NCBI RefSeq assembly: GCF_023159225.1 | Contig: NC_063162.1 | Span: forward strand, 87,387,438 to 87,451,437 | Direction: 5' to 3' | Length of the DNA: 64,000 nt | DNA from: Perognathus longimembris pacificus | Lineage: Eukaryota > Chordata > Mammalia > Rodentia > Heteromyidae | Shown here: positions 34,438 through 46,680 of the stretch, in pieces | Layout: each line of letters begins with the position of its first letter | How positions within the stretch are numbered: the stretch's first letter is position 1 | Position numbers and translations under genes: made by a program | Notes under the pieces: model-generated | Told to the model about the DNA's origin: nothing | What the model saw: the letters and a program-made list of their open reading frames with translations, nothing else | Databases searched by the model: none

Positions 34438-34581
34438 GCTTTCTTTTACTCAGGCAGCAGGGCTAGGGGCTCCTTCTGAGTGGTCTCCCACGTGTATCTC
34501 CTGGTTGGCGTGGGCTGATGGGTCTGGAAGCCAGGAGGCCTGACACCCAGGCCATCACTTCCTCTTCTCCATCCTTTCCAG

Positions 34582-34774
34582 TGGTCCTGGAGTCAGACTT
34601 TGTGAAGTATGAGGGCAAGTTTGAAAACCACATAAGTGGGACCATCGAGACGGTTCTGGGCAAAGTGAAGCTGAATGTGGGTGGCAAAAGCCTGGTGGAA
34701 AGCCAGTCTTCCTTCGGAACCCTGCGGAAGCAGGAGGTGGACCTGCAGCAGCTCATCAGGGACGCGACAGACAG
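34582..34774 (+). CDS. GSDME: GSDME coding exon 3 (residues 71-134, split 135)
   Basis: The acceptor CCTTTCCAG ends at 34,581 and the donor ACAG|GTGAGG follows 34,774. Joined to exon 2 it reads VVLESDFVKYEGKFENH, continues through GKVKLNVGGKSLVESQSSFG and ends TLRKQEVDLQQLIRDATDR. This is the family core of the pore-forming domain that contributes beta-strands to the transmembrane hairpins. It enters in phase 1 and leaves in phase 2, and the frame is intact. Conservation is high; the main variation from my memory of human is near the end (DATDR versus DSAER). Confidence 0.96.
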
Positions 34775-35016
34775 GTGAGGACCGTGGGTGTGGTTCTGGA
34801 TTGTGGCATGTGTTACGTGTACAGGTCATTTGCTTGGACTCTGGTACAAAGGGTGGACAGGTGCAAACTTTGCCAAATCAGCACATGTTTGCTGGGTGCC
34901 TGTTGTGTTGGAGGTGTCACATGAGAACTTTAATTCTAGAATTTCTTCACTCATTAGTCTGGGGATGAGGAGCTGGGAAGTATTTTAAGAGGATATTATT
35001 TCAGGTAAATATGTAC

Positions 35017-35290
35017 TCTGTGTGTGTGCGTGCGTGTGTGTGCGTGCGTGCACGTGTACGTGTGTGTACTGGCCCTGGGGCTTGAACTCAGGGCCTGGTT
35101 GCTGACCCTGAGTTTCTTAGCTGAAGGCTAACTCTACCACTTGAGTCATAGCTCTACTTCTGACCCCTTTTTTGGCCTTTTTTCTTTCCTTCTTCCTTCT
35201 TTTTTTTCCCTGCCCATGCTGGCTTTGAACTGTGATACTCAGATATCCTCCTCCTGTGTAGCTAGGATTATGGGCATGAGTCACTGGCTG
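35017..35290 (-). mobile_element. SINE family B, minus, with (TG)n-type tail
   Basis: (GTGTGTGCGTGC)n at 35,020-35,066, then ACTGGCCCTGGGGCTTGAAC...TTATGGGCATGAGTCACTGGC. Confidence 0.9.
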
Positions 35291-35387
35291 TAAATATATA
35301 CTTAAAAAAAACCCCATCATTTATGAAATAACAATAGTGAAAATAACCATAGTACAGAAAGGCTACATCGTTATTTTAGTTTTACTC

Positions 35388-35583
35388 TTATTTTTGAGAG
35401 GCTATCATAGACTGGCTTGGAATTCCCCCTCCTCCTGCCTCAGCCTCCCCAGCTAGGATGACAGGTTTATGCTACCATGCCCTGCTCTCCACACATTCTT
35501 CCTCTGTTTAGTGTTTCCCCTGTCTCCAGTGCTAGGGATGGAACTTAGGGCTACATATTCACTGACCTGTGCCCCTAGCCCTT
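35388..35583 (-). mobile_element. B1-type and tRNA-type SINE pieces, minus
   Basis: GAGAGGCTATCATAGACTGG...CCCCAGCTAGGATGACAGG (B1-like), then CAGTGCTAGGGATGGAACTTA...GTGCCCCTAGCCC (tRNA-like, about 35,528-35,583). Confidence 0.7.
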
Positions 35584-35917
35584 GCATTTTTGAATATTAA
35601 TATCAGTAGCAGGAAACTCACAAGCTCCCTCCAGCTCTTTATACTTTTCTAATAAGGAAGACAGCAAAGAGAGGGGCTTTAGGGGAAGGGTTGTTTTTCA
35701 ACATTGACATCTTGAAACAAAAGCACATGTCCAATCAGCTTTCATTAAATATTATACATCCTACGATAGCTTGTTAATATTTATGCCTTAAGTCGATTTA
35801 CCCAGTCACTCATTGATTTTATTAAATGTGTACTGTGCTGAGGATGCTGTGGTAAGTAGAATGCCATGATGTGTCCCTTACATTCTAGGAGGGAGTGTGA
35901 AAACCATGTAACTAGAG

Positions 35918-36240
35918 CCGGGTGCCAGTGCCTCACACCTGTGATCCTAGCTACTTAGGAGGCTTGAGATCTGAGGACTATGGTTTGAAGCCAGTCTGGG
36001 CAGGAAAGTTGGTGAGACTCTTATCTCCAATTATCTACCAGAAAAGCTGGAAGTGAAGGTGTGGTTCAAGTGGTAAAGTACCAAGCTGGTGTGAAAAAAA
36101 CTAAGACACAGTAGGCCCTGAGTTCAAGCCCCAGTACACACACACACACACACACACATATGTCTCTATACACATGTATGTATGTATGCGTACCTATCTA
36201 TACATATGTACATATGTATATGTACATATATATGTGTGTG
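35918..36240 (+). mobile_element. SINE family B, plus, with CA/TGTA tail
   Basis: GCCGGGTGCCAGTGCCTCAC...GAGTTCAAGCCCCAGTAC, then (AC)n at 36,136-36,158 and a decayed (TA/TGTA) block. Confidence 0.92.
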
Positions 36241-37376
36241 CATATGCATGTTGTATAGGCATAGAAGGGACAGGATGTGATAAGATCGGGGCTGTGGTTT
36301 GATGTGGTATGACTAGAGAAGGCAGCATTTGGAGAAGCTGGTGCCACAAGCCCTGGGGGAGAGGAGAGGAGGTCAGGCAGTGATGCTGTGGGCAGTGGCC
36401 AGGGTGTCCAGAGCCGAGTAGTTAGGGAAGAGTAGTGGAGCTAGAGTGAGCCACGTCCCTCAGGACCTCAGGGGCCATTGAGAAGACTTTAACTTTTCTC
36501 CCGAGTGAGATGGGAGGCCCGGGAGGATCTGAGCAAGAAAGTGACAGGATCTTTGTGGTAGCTGGGATGAACATACGAGACTAGATGGACAGAAGGCAGG
36601 AATCTGACTGAGAAGTTTCATAATCATCCAATAGAGATGATATTTCAGTTTATACCATGCCGTATGTGCATCCTCATGTGATTTTATCACCTTTTTTTTT
36701 TTCTTATAAGACATAAATTCTAATGCAGAATGAAGAGAAAAGTCACTTGTATTGACGTATGGGTTCTTTGGATTGTATAAAACTTAAAATAGATACTCAT
36801 TAAGCAGAGTTTTATTTAAAATGAATAAAAATACCATAGAACACACACATCGGTGGATGGATTGTATGTATATAGACTGGACAATGTTGGTTTTCTAAAC
36901 TGAGTGCCTCTCCTGTAAGAGCCTGTGTTGAAGAGAGCTGAGAGCCTCTGGCCATGTATTTGCCTTCTGTCTCCTGGTTCTGGCTAGGAGCTGCTTGAAG
37001 TAGGTGGCAGAGGTGGAAGGCAGTCAGCTGTATGTATGTCTGGTGTTCATTCTTTCCTTTACTATAGTGCTTGCAAGATACTAGAAAAGTCTTTGTTTAT
37101 CTGAAATTGACATGTAATGGGTTGCTGTAAGTTTTCTTGTGATAAATCTTGACATGCTTTGGATTGAGGAAGGAGATCCCAGAAAGCCTTGTGGAGTCCA
37201 GGGCCTCTGATTCGCTTCTGCAGTCTTTATGTGGCCTCATTTTAGCTATATATTGTAGTCTTGTCATTTTTATTTCAAGAAGCTCACAGTTGGGCAATGG
37301 CTCTGTAATCACATTTCCTGATAGAGGTTTAAAAACACTCTTTGTGATTCAGGTGAAGAAATTATGGCCAACAGGA

Positions 37377-37379
<3 letters not shown>

Positions 37380-37419
<40 letters not shown>
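37380..37419. repeat. (TG)n microsatellite
   Basis: About 20 TG units, followed by a looser TGTGCA-type region to 37,475. Confidence 0.98.
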
Positions 37420-37421
<2 letters not shown>

Positions 37422-38412
37422 TGTTTGCATTGTGTGCATCGTGTGCATGTGCATGCTCATGTGCATATGTGTGTGAGTACAGTGGGAAAAAACAGCCTGG
37501 AGACAAGCTATTTACAGGGAAGAGGTAGGAAAGGAGCATTGTGGATCACCTACTTTGTGCCAGGCCATTATACTCTTAATCTCATTTCTTCTGGGCACCT
37601 GTCCTAGGAATCGAGGTGCAGAAGGGGAAATAACTTGTTCCCAGCCATAGAACTCAATTTGGGTATGGAAGCTGGGATTCTACCCAGGATTTTCTGGCTT
37701 TCAAGCTTCCTGTTCATTCCTTTAAATCATACTCTGTGAAGGTAAAAATACTTGAAATGGTAGCACAGAATGCAAAGGCAGAGGCGTGAATCGGAGCTCC
37801 CCCTTCTTCTGGAATGGGGACACCTGCTCAGGGAAGGATGATGAAATAAGCCTCATCCTGAGCAGCACGTGGGAATAGTTGTGTCTGCTCGACTGGATGT
37901 GCCCAGATAAAGGGATGAGCTCACCTGGGAAGGCGTATCAGCAACTTTATTTATTGCAGAGGTGATGGGGGATCAGTGATAACTAGTAGCAGGATACAGA
38001 ATTAGTGAAGAAAAAAAAAGAAGAAATACATATGGTGCTTCCAAACCCAAGAAGTGTCTGTCACAGAATCATCTCTTCCTTGTTAGGTTAATGATCAAGG
38101 TGAGCTACAGGAGAAGGGAGGAAAGTTCTACTCTTCCATTCTCAGGATGGATATCAATAAAGCTAGCATTCTTGATACTTCATGCTAGAGCAATAAATTG
38201 TTATCTCTATGTCATGTGCCTATCTTTGGACTCATAACATTATCTGGATTGATAAGGGGCTGTTGATATATTTGTCTTTTAGGATCAGTGATGTATAAGT
38301 ACTGTATGTTCTCCAAGGCTTATTTGCAAACCAGGCAATTTTATTTTAGGTCATATAGATGAGTTGTCATCTGTGTACAAGTTATTTAAGCCCTCATGAA
38401 TTAGAGTAGGAA

Positions 38413-38478
38413 GCCTGGAGTTGTAGCTCAGCGCTTGTCTAGCAATACAGGAGACCCTGGATTTGATCTCCAACATTT
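38413..38478 (+). mobile_element. tRNA-type SINE monomer, plus
   Basis: GGAGTTGTAGCTCAGCGCTTG...CCCTGGATTTGATCTCCAAC. Confidence 0.7.
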
Positions 38479-38565
38479 TGATCTCCAAAACTATCAGAGT
38501 ACTAAATTTATTTCCTGTGAAATGTGAACTTATTTTCTTGTGAATTCTCAAAACTAAATTTTAAC

Positions 38566-38812
38566 TGGGTACCAGTGGCTTATGCCTCTTATCCTAACAA
38601 GGCTGAATTCTCTGGGTTGTGATTTGAAGCCAGGCAGACAGAAAAGTTGGAGAGAGACTTATCTCCAATAAACCAATAAAAATTGAAACTGGAAATGTGG
38701 CACAAATGGTGGAGCTTCAACTTTGAAGAAAAAGCCAAGTGAGAACTAGAGGTCCCAGTACTATTATACACACACACACACACACACATACACACACACA
38801 CACACACACACA
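38566..38812 (+). mobile_element. SINE family B, plus, with CA tail
   Basis: CTGGGTACCAGTGGCTTATGC...GAGGTCCCAGTACTATTATA, then (CA)n at 38,768-38,812. Confidence 0.9.
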
Positions 38813-39629
38813 ATATCACACATAACCAAAGCAAACCAACTTCATTCTTGAAAAAAACTTGCATGTTTATATAAAAATATTCATTTTGCACTAGTGAGCA
38901 TGAAAGCATTTCAGGGGAATTAGATTTCTGGTGACCTGGAGCTCATCGCTTTGAATGAGCTCACTAGGTTTATTATGTATGAAGATGTGCTATATTCTTC
39001 CTTTAAATGGAGAGCTACCAATACTGAGAATAGCCTCAGATTCTTGTCTTTATCCTCAAATCTAGCATGATTCTGCCAGTACATTCCAGCTTTGCTTGTC
39101 CTCCACCATCAGTTTCCATTTTTCACTGCCTTGAGTATAACAGCCATTCCTGGCCCCAGGTCTGACCCTGTTTTATCGCCTTTCATCTCCAACGGTCGGG
39201 GGCAACTTTATTTCTGGTGACTAACTTAGGTGGGCTAGATAAGTCATGCCAGGCTTTGGCCTTAGTTTCCCCAGTTGTAGGTAAGCTATTTGGACTGCAT
39301 GGTCTTTGACAGCTTCCAGCTTTCTGAGCATCTAGCAGTGGTATTTTACATCTGTGGTTTTACAGGCGACTTGGGGATTGGGATGTTGTTATCATAAAGG
39401 CACACCAGATTTCTGTCATTTGCCATATTGAAAAGCTCGGTTTAGAGAGGCAGATTACATTTGTGCAATATATACATGGTTGTTAGAAGTTTGGTTCTTC
39501 ATAAAGATTTCTAAATTATATGAAACAGATACATTATAAAGGCAAATATGTAGCAGTAAATGTTCACAAATATTTAAAATATGTTGAGACTGAATGTCAC
39601 TTACTTTATACATAGGTTAAAAATGCTGT

Positions 39630-39892
39630 GTGTGCATGCATGTGTGCATGCCTGCCCGCGTGCCCCCTACCCATCCTGGGGCTGGAACTCAGGGCCTGCA
39701 TGCTATCCCTGAGCTTCTTTTGCTCAAGGCTAGTGCTCTAGCACTTGAGCCACAGTGCCACTTCCAACTTTTTGGTAGTTTATTGGAGATCAAAGTCTCA
39801 CAGACATTCCTGTTTGTGCTGGCTTCAAACCATAATCTTCAGATCTCAGCCTCCTGAGTAGCTAGGATTACAGGCATGAACCACTAGCACCC
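39630..39892 (-). mobile_element. SINE family B, minus, with TGCA-type tail
   Basis: A GTGTGCATGCATG block at 39,629-39,650, then CATCCTGGGGCTGGAACTC...ACAGGCATGAACCACTAGCAC. Confidence 0.92.
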
Positions 39893-40071
39893 AGTAAAAT
39901 TGCTGTTTTTTTATGACCTTTGTAAAGTGATATAGTAGCTCTTGTGAGCCCTATTTCAGTATGTTAATAACTTATTTAGGAGTTTTTAAAGGGGAGTATG
40001 AGGATTCTTGTCTGTTCTGAAAAACAAAAGAACATGCAGCAAAGTTTAAACTGTTCTTTTTAGGGTTTTTT

Positions 40072-40460
40072 TTTCAGCAATGGGGTTTGAATTCAAGGCT
40101 TGCTACTCAGGCATTCTGCCTCCTGAGCCATGTCTCCAGTCACTTTCGGTTATTTTTGAGACAGGGCTTTTGCTTTGGCCAGCCCAGACTCTGATCCTCC
40201 TATTGATACTTTCTACCATAACTGGGATGACAGGCATATTTACCACACCCTGAAATTTTTTTTTTTTTTTGGCTGAGATGGGAGTTTTGTGAACTTTTTT
40301 GCTTGACTGCTGAAACTGTGATTCCCCTGATGTTAGCCTCCCATTTCATTGGGGGTACTAGACACAGACTATTACACCGAACGATTGGTTGAGATACAGT
40401 TGTACTAACTTTTTGCCAAGGCTGGCCTTGAAGTGTGATTCTCTAGCCTCTTCCTCCTAT
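40072..40460 (-). mobile_element. old tRNA/B1 SINE pieces, minus
   Basis: CAGCAATGGGGTTTGAATTC...GAGACAGGGCTTTTGC...CTGGGATGACAGGC (to 40,250), then a second degraded B1-like piece ending GGCTGGCCTTGAAGTGTGA. This looks like the older B1-dID order. Confidence 0.6.
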
Positions 40461-40920
40461 AAACTGATCTTAGTCCATTTCTCCCTGGCTAGTAGAGAAT
40501 TTGAAAATCATCCCACTTGTCTTTTTGCTTTACTCAGGGCTGATCATCGCTTTTGGTAATTTGTGCCCCTTTCTTGTCTTTGATTTCGTTCTCCTTCATG
40601 AGACTGTCAATATCAAGAATAATCCAGGTGAGGGCACCCCCAAGTCTGGTGCTAGGGGGAGGCTGGTAGTATGCCCCTTTATGTTCTTTTGATGATGTTG
40701 GTTGTTGCAGATAGTTTTAGACTGACTTCAGGGTGGTAGGCCTCAGCTTCTCCCTCCTCCCTTCCTCTGTCCCATTCTTCCTCCTTCCCTCCCTCCTTTC
40801 CTCCTTAATCCCTCTTATTCTCTTGGGAGATAGGTTCTTACTTTATAACAGAGTCTATCCTGGTCTTGAACTCTTGATCCTTCTGCCTCCACATCCCCAA
40901 TGATAAGAGTATGTGTCCAG

Positions 40921-41128
40921 GGCTGGGGATATGGCCTAGTGGCAAGAGTGCTTGCCTCGTATACATGAGGCCCTGGGTTCAATTCCCCAGCACCACATAT
41001 ACAGAAAACAGCCAGAAGCAGTGCTGTGGCTCAAGTGGCAGAGTGCTAGCCTTGAGCAAAAAGAAGCCAGGGACAGTGCTCAGGCCCTGAGTCCAAGCCC
41101 CAGGACTGGCAAAAAAAAAAAAAAAAAA
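40921..41128 (+). mobile_element. SINE family A, plus, intact and young
   Basis: Full-length, with perfect A box (TGGCCTAGTGG), a good B box (GGTTCAATTCC) and an A20 tail. A perfect 16-base duplication, AAGAGTATGTGTCCAG, lies at 40,905-40,920 and 41,129-41,144. Confidence 0.97.
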
Positions 41129-41818
41129 AAGAGTATGTGTCCAGTTCAGCTTCTTTTCAAATTAAAAAACACACACCCTAAACATGATTGTAGAAACATA
41201 GAAACTTAAAAAGGAACAATATAACTAACACTAACATATTGCCTTCCACCCGGTTTAACAAAAGATCTTCATCTTCTTCTGCCTTCATGGCTCAGAATTT
41301 GGTCAGCAAAATGTGCTTTTTGTTTCTGTGGGGATTATACAAGATAACCTAAACATGGCCAGTGAATGGCAAGTTCTCATGCTTTGTAGCTATGACTGGC
41401 TTTGCTACTGGCAGAATAGGGCCTAATCACCAAGCCTGGGGAAGTTCAGCCCTCCTGGTAGAAAAGGCATGATTAGCAGGTGCAGGCCAGCAGGAAGCAC
41501 AGAGCTTAGACCATGGATGAGGCCAGAAGATGGCCTCAGCTTCAGGGGTAGCATTTCCTGTGATTCCCTCTTGTTCCTGTTTCCCATCTTATAGCAGTTG
41601 TCTCTGTTTTGAACTGCCATATGGAATGGCTGATGACCCCCAGTGAAAGTTGGAGGAGCTGTGGTCCTGATTTACAGCAGCAGCCTGTGTTCTTTCCTAA
41701 GATGAAGTCAGACCCAGCCATGAAGCTGTGCCCTAGAATAGTTTGGAAGGCACACATAGGCTATCCTTGGTGTCCTTGGTGTATGTGTTGCTCACACACA
41801 AAATATTGTGCTCTCAGT

Positions 41819-42000
41819 TGGCTTTTTCCCTCAAGGCTAGCACTCTACCACTTGAGCCACACCTTTACTTCCAGTTTTCTGCTGGTTAATTGGATATAAG
41901 AGTCTCATAAAAATTTCTATTTCAACTGGCATTGAACCCTGATCCTCAGATCTCAGCCTCTTGAGATGCTGATTAGAGGTGTGAACCACCAACACACAGG
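41819..42000 (-). mobile_element. SINE family B, minus, truncated
   Basis: TGGCTTTTTCCCTCAAGGCTAG...GGTGTGAACCACCAACAC. The 3' portion is missing. Confidence 0.88.
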
Positions 42001-42129
42001 TGCATTGCACAAAGATTCTTAAGTCAAGATGCAAGAAGCCCTTAAAGAGAATCAGTGACACTTTCTTTGATAGGCCTAATGGAAAACTCAGTTCTGAAAC
42101 TTTCATGGTCTGAACAAATCTACTTTTTT

Positions 42130-42352
42130 ATGCTAATTAGAGATGAGAGTCTTGGACTTTCCTGCCTAGGCTGGCTTCGAACTGCAGTCCTCAGATCTTA
42201 GACTCCTGAGTAGCTAGGGTTACAGGTGTGAGCAAATCTATTATTGTGCTTTATGTGTGTGATGTGTATGTATTCATATGCAGTGTCGGGGATTGAACCC
42301 AAGCCTTTATGAGTGCTAGGGATACATTCTACCACTTAGCCAACCTCTACCT
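42130..42352 (-). mobile_element. SINE family B remnant and tRNA-type monomer, minus
   Basis: AATTAGAGATGAGAGTCTTGG...TTACAGGTGTGAGC (to 42,234), then CAGTGTCGGGGATTGAACCC...ACCACTTAGCCAACC (42,281-42,352). Confidence 0.75.
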
Positions 42353-42773
42353 AGTCTCCGCCCAAGCTGTTCTTTCTGATTCTTCCAGGCTGCTGCATCT
42401 CATGTCCTAACTTATTTTATCTCCTGCTCTTGCTCTTAGCTGTTGGGACTGTGAGCCCTAGAAACTTTTCTAACCTCTGTGATTTCCTTTGGAAGAATAA
42501 GCACAGCCAAGGTTTACCCCAGGCTGGAGGGCAGGGTGTACTGGGTGGGCTGGGCTGAGTCAGGAGGGGAATACAGGTGAGTAGTTGCATGTGCTTCTCT
42601 GGGTGGGTCACAGTGTGTGACACGAGATTCCAGCCACCTCTGAACTTTGCATCTTCTTTCCCCACCCCCCCACCCCCGCCACAAGGAGCGATATCTAGAA
42701 AGCTAGATATCAGATGTGCTCCCCCGCCCTTCTTTCCTGTACCTAGCTTCTTACTAGTTGATTGATTTTAAGC

Positions 42774-43020
42774 TTTTTTTTTTTTTTTTTTTTTTTTTGG
42801 TGCTGGTACTAGGGCTTGAACTCAGAGCCTCAAGCTCCCCCTTAGCTTTTTGCTCAAGGCTGACACTCTACCACTTGAACCACACCTGCACTTCTGGCTT
42901 TTTGATGCTTAAATTGGAGAGAGTAATGGCACAGACTTTTCTGCCAGAGTTGTTTTTATACCACAATCCTCAAATCTCAGCCTCCTGATTAGCTAGTTTA
43001 CAGGTGTGAGCCACTGGCTC
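42774..43020 (-). mobile_element. SINE family B, minus
   Basis: A T25 tail, then GGTGCTGGTACTAGGGCTTG...TTTACAGGTGTGAGCCACTGG. Confidence 0.93.
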
Positions 43021-43024
43021 CTTA

Positions 43025-43410
43025 AGCTCTTAAATACTGTCCTACATGTTCCTGTTGCCTCCAGCCTCATGACCTTTTCTCTCACCAACTTTCTTTTACT
43101 TGCACCCTTCTGGCTCCTTCCCCTTCTCCACCAGGCAGCCAGTGCAATCCCATCACCACCTGCTCATGACCCCCTGTGCTGTCCTCACCCCAGGACCTGT
43201 TCACCAGCCTCTTCCACAAAGCCTTCTTTCTACCTCCTTGCTTCCTCCAGGCAAGTTCCTTGAACCTACTTCAGTTCTTGGGCTCTGTGCTCTCTTAAGT
43301 CCTCCTCTGCCTTGCCTGGACAATTCTCAATTATAATTCATCCCTCAGAATTATAGGTTATTCTCTGATTCCCCAGCTGGGATGCCACCCATGCTGTGGG
43401 CTCGAGAAGT
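43025..43410. other. intron sequence, possibly L2-like
   Basis: C/T-rich text reminiscent of L2 3' sequence (CCAGCCTCTTCCACAAAGCC), but I cannot confirm it. Confidence 0.3.
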
Positions 43411-43412
43411 CT

Positions 43413-43630
43413 GTGTTGGTAGTAGGGCTTGAATTCAGGGCTGGGGCACTATTCCTGATAGAGCACTACTAGCCTTGAGCAAAAAGAAGCTATCACTTGA
43501 GCCACAGCTCCACTTCTAGCTTTTTGATGGTTATTTGGAGATGAAAGTTTCATGGACTTTTCTGCCATGATTCCTAGATCTCGGTTTCCTGGGTAGCTGG
43601 GATTACACATGTGAGCCACCAGCACCCACC
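43413..43630 (-). mobile_element. SINE family B, minus
   Basis: GTGTTGGTAGTAGGGCTTGAA...TTACACATGTGAGCCACCAG. Confidence 0.9.
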
Positions 43631-43664
43631 TGGTGAAGTGTGTTTTAACTGCCTGTGTCCTTCC

Positions 43665-43745
43665 TGGAACACACTTCTCTGGTCCACCGTGGGGTCTGGC
43701 ACAGGGCCTGTAGCATACGGAGCACTGCTTGGTTGAAAGAATAAT
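43665..43745 (+). mobile_element. MIR-like fragment
   Basis: GGTCTGGCACAGGGCCTGTAG...GAGCACTGCTTGGTTGAAAG. Confidence 0.4.
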
Positions 43746-44261
43746 TGATTTACTCCATTTTTACATCCAAGAAGTCTGAAATGCAGAAATTAATTGGTTT
43801 GGCTGAATTCATCATTTAAGGCCAGGCTCTCAACAACACATGACTTTTGTTGTTGTTCAGCTCTAGCAGCTACTAGGCACAGAGCTAAGAAAGGGAAAAT
43901 AATTCCAAGAGCTGCTCTGTGAACTCACCTCCCAGCCCCAGCTGCACTTGGGCTAATCATCTCTCAAGCCTGTTGGTGTTAATTAGTGACTGAAAGGCTG
44001 AGCACCGTCATTGCTTAGTCACTTTCCCCTTCCTTTCTCCCAGAGTTGTTGCATATGAGGAAGATAACATGCTAGAGATGAGGGTGGATAAAAGTGGGCA
44101 GTCACAGTGTGGCGGTGGTGGCTGTGGCCTTGTCACCCTGGTGATCCTATACAGCCTGCATTAAACCCCGACTATCCATCACAGCTGAGATGGGGACAGC
44201 TGAGATGGGGAGGGGGCGGAGGAAGGGAGGACTTTTCTTCCTATGGTTGCACTCTTTTTCT

Positions 44262-44470
44262 GTGCTGACACTGGAACTTGAACTCAGGACCCTGCACTCT
44301 TATTTAGTTTTTCTACTTAAAGTTGACAGTCTACCACTGAATAACACCTCCACTTCTAGTGTTTTGCTGGTTCCTTGGAGATAAGAGTCTAGTTGGGCTG
44401 GCTTTGATTCATAATCCGCAGATCTCAGCTCCTGAGTACCTAGGATTATAGGCAGTATGAGCCACCAGGT
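44262..44470 (-). mobile_element. SINE family B, minus
   Basis: GTGCTGACACTGGAACTTGAA...GGATTATAGGCAGTATGAGCC. Confidence 0.88.
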
Positions 44471-44551
44471 AAGTGCTCCCCTTAACTAAGGTGGGGATAT
44501 GCTCTGAGACTACCAGTAGAGGCTTGAAAGTGGGACTAGTACTTGATTTTT

Positions 44552-44605
44552 TTGTGTGTGTGTATACACATTATATATATACATATATATATACATGCAT
44601 GTATA
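44552..44605. repeat. (GT)(TA)n low-complexity block
   Basis: GTGTGTGTGTATACACATTA followed by repeated TATA/CATA. Confidence 0.85.
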
Positions 44606-45384
44606 ATAGATGTTTTTTTCCATCCACACCTATGATAGAGATCAACTAGAGCTAATAACAAAATGGACAGTTAATAACAGTATATGTAATTGAAGTCATG
44701 TGAACATGGTCTCTCTCAGAATACCTTGTACTGTGCTCATCCTTCTTACCATGATATGTGATGATCCCATGTCCGTGTGAGATGGAGTGAATGAACATTA
44801 TAGATTTAAACCTGATGTGGCTTTGACGCTTTGCACTTGACAGCGATATCAGAAGAAGTTTTTTTCTTCACAATTTCATGGGGTAGATTTGTCTTACTGG
44901 AGGTCTTGGCAACCTCGCAGATACTCTTCTTGTTTTTCTGATTGTCAGGAAACTTTTTTGTTGTTGTTGTTGTTGTTGAAAACTTGAATCACATTAAGGC
45001 CTGTTTACAGCAAGTCCAGATTGCCACAGTCTCTCCTCTTGGGGGCCTTTCATTAGTAAGTGAAATAAGTAGTCCTTGAATGCAGTTTTGGTAGTGATAG
45101 TTAATGATGATAGCTCCTAAGTGACTCATGGGGGAGTAGCATATATGTGGCAGATACAACATACAGAGAATCATTCATCTCTCATGTAGATTGGCATGAG
45201 AGTATATGGTACTACCCAGAATGGTGTGCAATTTAAAACTATAGGAGTTGTTTCTTACTGGGATTTTTCCTTTGGGTATTTTCAGACTGCAGATGACTCT
45301 ATGTAACTGAAATTATGGAAAAGCAAAACCTTGGGTAAAGGAGACTACTGTATATTGGAAATGAGAAGTTTCTGCCCTGGAATC

Positions 45385-46000
45385 TCAGTGCTGTAGTTTG
45401 GATCTAGAGTTTTCCCCAAAGGCCATGGATTAAAAACTTTTGTCAGCAGCCTGTGGTGCTATTGGGAGATGGTAGAACCTTAAGAGGTGGGGCCTAGTGG
45501 GAAGAAGTTAGGTTGTGAGGGCATGTCCTTGGCATAGACATTGGGACAGTGGCCCCTTCCGGTCTCTCTTTCCCTTCCTGGCTTCTGTAAGCTGAGCAGC
45601 CTTCCTGCCACCCATACTTGCTGAGATGGACCGGGCCACTACAACCCAAATAATAGGACCAACCAGCTCTGGACTGAAGCCTTCAAAACCATGAGTCAAA
45701 AGTAACTTTTCCTCTTTTGTTTGGTTTTGTTTTTTTTGCCAGTCCTGGGGCTTGAACTCAGGGCCTGGGCACTGTCCCTGGCTTCTTTTTGCTCAAGCTA
45801 GTACTCTGGCACATGAGCCACAGAGCCACTTCTGGCTTTTTCTATATATGTGGTGCTGAGGAATTGAACCCAGGGCTTCATGTATACGAGACGAGCACTT
45901 TACCACTAGGCCATATTCCCAGCCCTTAACCTTTCCTCTTTTAAATAAATGGACTTACCTTGGGTATTTGTCACAGTGGTGGAAAGCTGCCTAACACAGT
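45385..46000 (+). mobile_element. MaLR-type LTR split by a SINE
   Basis: CTGTAGTTTGGATCTAGAG, GGTGGGGCCTAGTGGGAAG, GGACTGAAGCCTTCAAAACC and GGTATTTGTCACAGTGGTGG are the landmarks of an ERVL-MaLR solo LTR. A family A SINE sits at 45,719-45,926 inside it. I see no internal retroviral genes. Confidence 0.8.
45719..45926 (-). mobile_element. SINE family A, minus, nested in LTR
   Basis: GCCAGTCCTGGGGCTTGAACT...GAGGAATTGAACCCAGGGC...GCCATATTCCCAGCCC. Duplications TAACTTTTCCTCTTTT (45,703-45,718) and TAACCTTTCCTCTTTT (45,927-45,942) flank it. Confidence 0.93.
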
Positions 46001-46340
46001 GGTTTACATGGAAGCAGTTGGTTGTTACTCAGGAGCCAGCAAGTGGCTGCTTCGGCTTCAAGGAGGCTCCAGGGCCCCACTTCCAGGGAAACTTTTATGG
46101 GAATTGCATAGAAAGGCTGTTGTTGAGAAACAAACATGTATGAACTTCCTTCTGTATGCAGGACCCAGGGAGTCCCAGGAGGAGTAGAGCTGCACTGGCA
46201 CTGGGCCCCTTTCTGGCTGTGTCTTTAGGGTCACAGGCTCTGTGCTTCTTGTCCCTCTGAAACAAGGGTGACAGTAACTTCATGTACCCAGCAGGGTGTG
46301 GAGCTGTCAAGGATGCTTCTTGCGTAACATAAAGCATCCT

Positions 46341-46360
46341 GAGGTGAGGTGAGGTGAGGT
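46341..46360 (+). repeat. (GAGGT)4
   Basis: Four perfect five-base units. Confidence 0.9.
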
Positions 46361-46507
46361 CTTGTTAACGGCATGGCTAGTTCAGTGGCTGCACTGACTT
46401 CTGTGGCAGCTCCCACCTCGTGCTGTTTGACAGCTCTAGTTCTTTTTGCTTCTAAATGGCAGCCATATTGTAGACCACATGACTCAAGTGGCCTGTCTCT
46501 CTTTTGT

Positions 46508-46680
46508 GTGTGTGCTAGTAATGAGCTCAGGGCTCGTACTCTACCACTTGTGCTACAGTTCCACTTTGGGCTTTATACTGGTTAATTGGAGATAAGAGTC
46601 TCATGGATTTTCTGCTCAGATTCTCAGATCTAAGTTTCATGAGTAGCTAAGATTACAGATGTGAGCCACTGGTACCCAGC
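46508..46680 (-). mobile_element. SINE family B, minus, internally shortened
   Basis: GTGTGCTAGTAATGAGCTCAG...TTACAGATGTGAGCCACTGG. Confidence 0.85.

Larger units (their letters stand above)
31575..34581 (+). other. GSDME: GSDME intron 2
   Basis: About 3.0 kb with GT...AG ends. It holds SINEs at 32,280, 32,855, 33,948 and 34,212 and an old L1 tail at 33,629. The parts 31,575-32,270 and 32,945-33,620 show no recognisable element. Confidence 0.9.
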
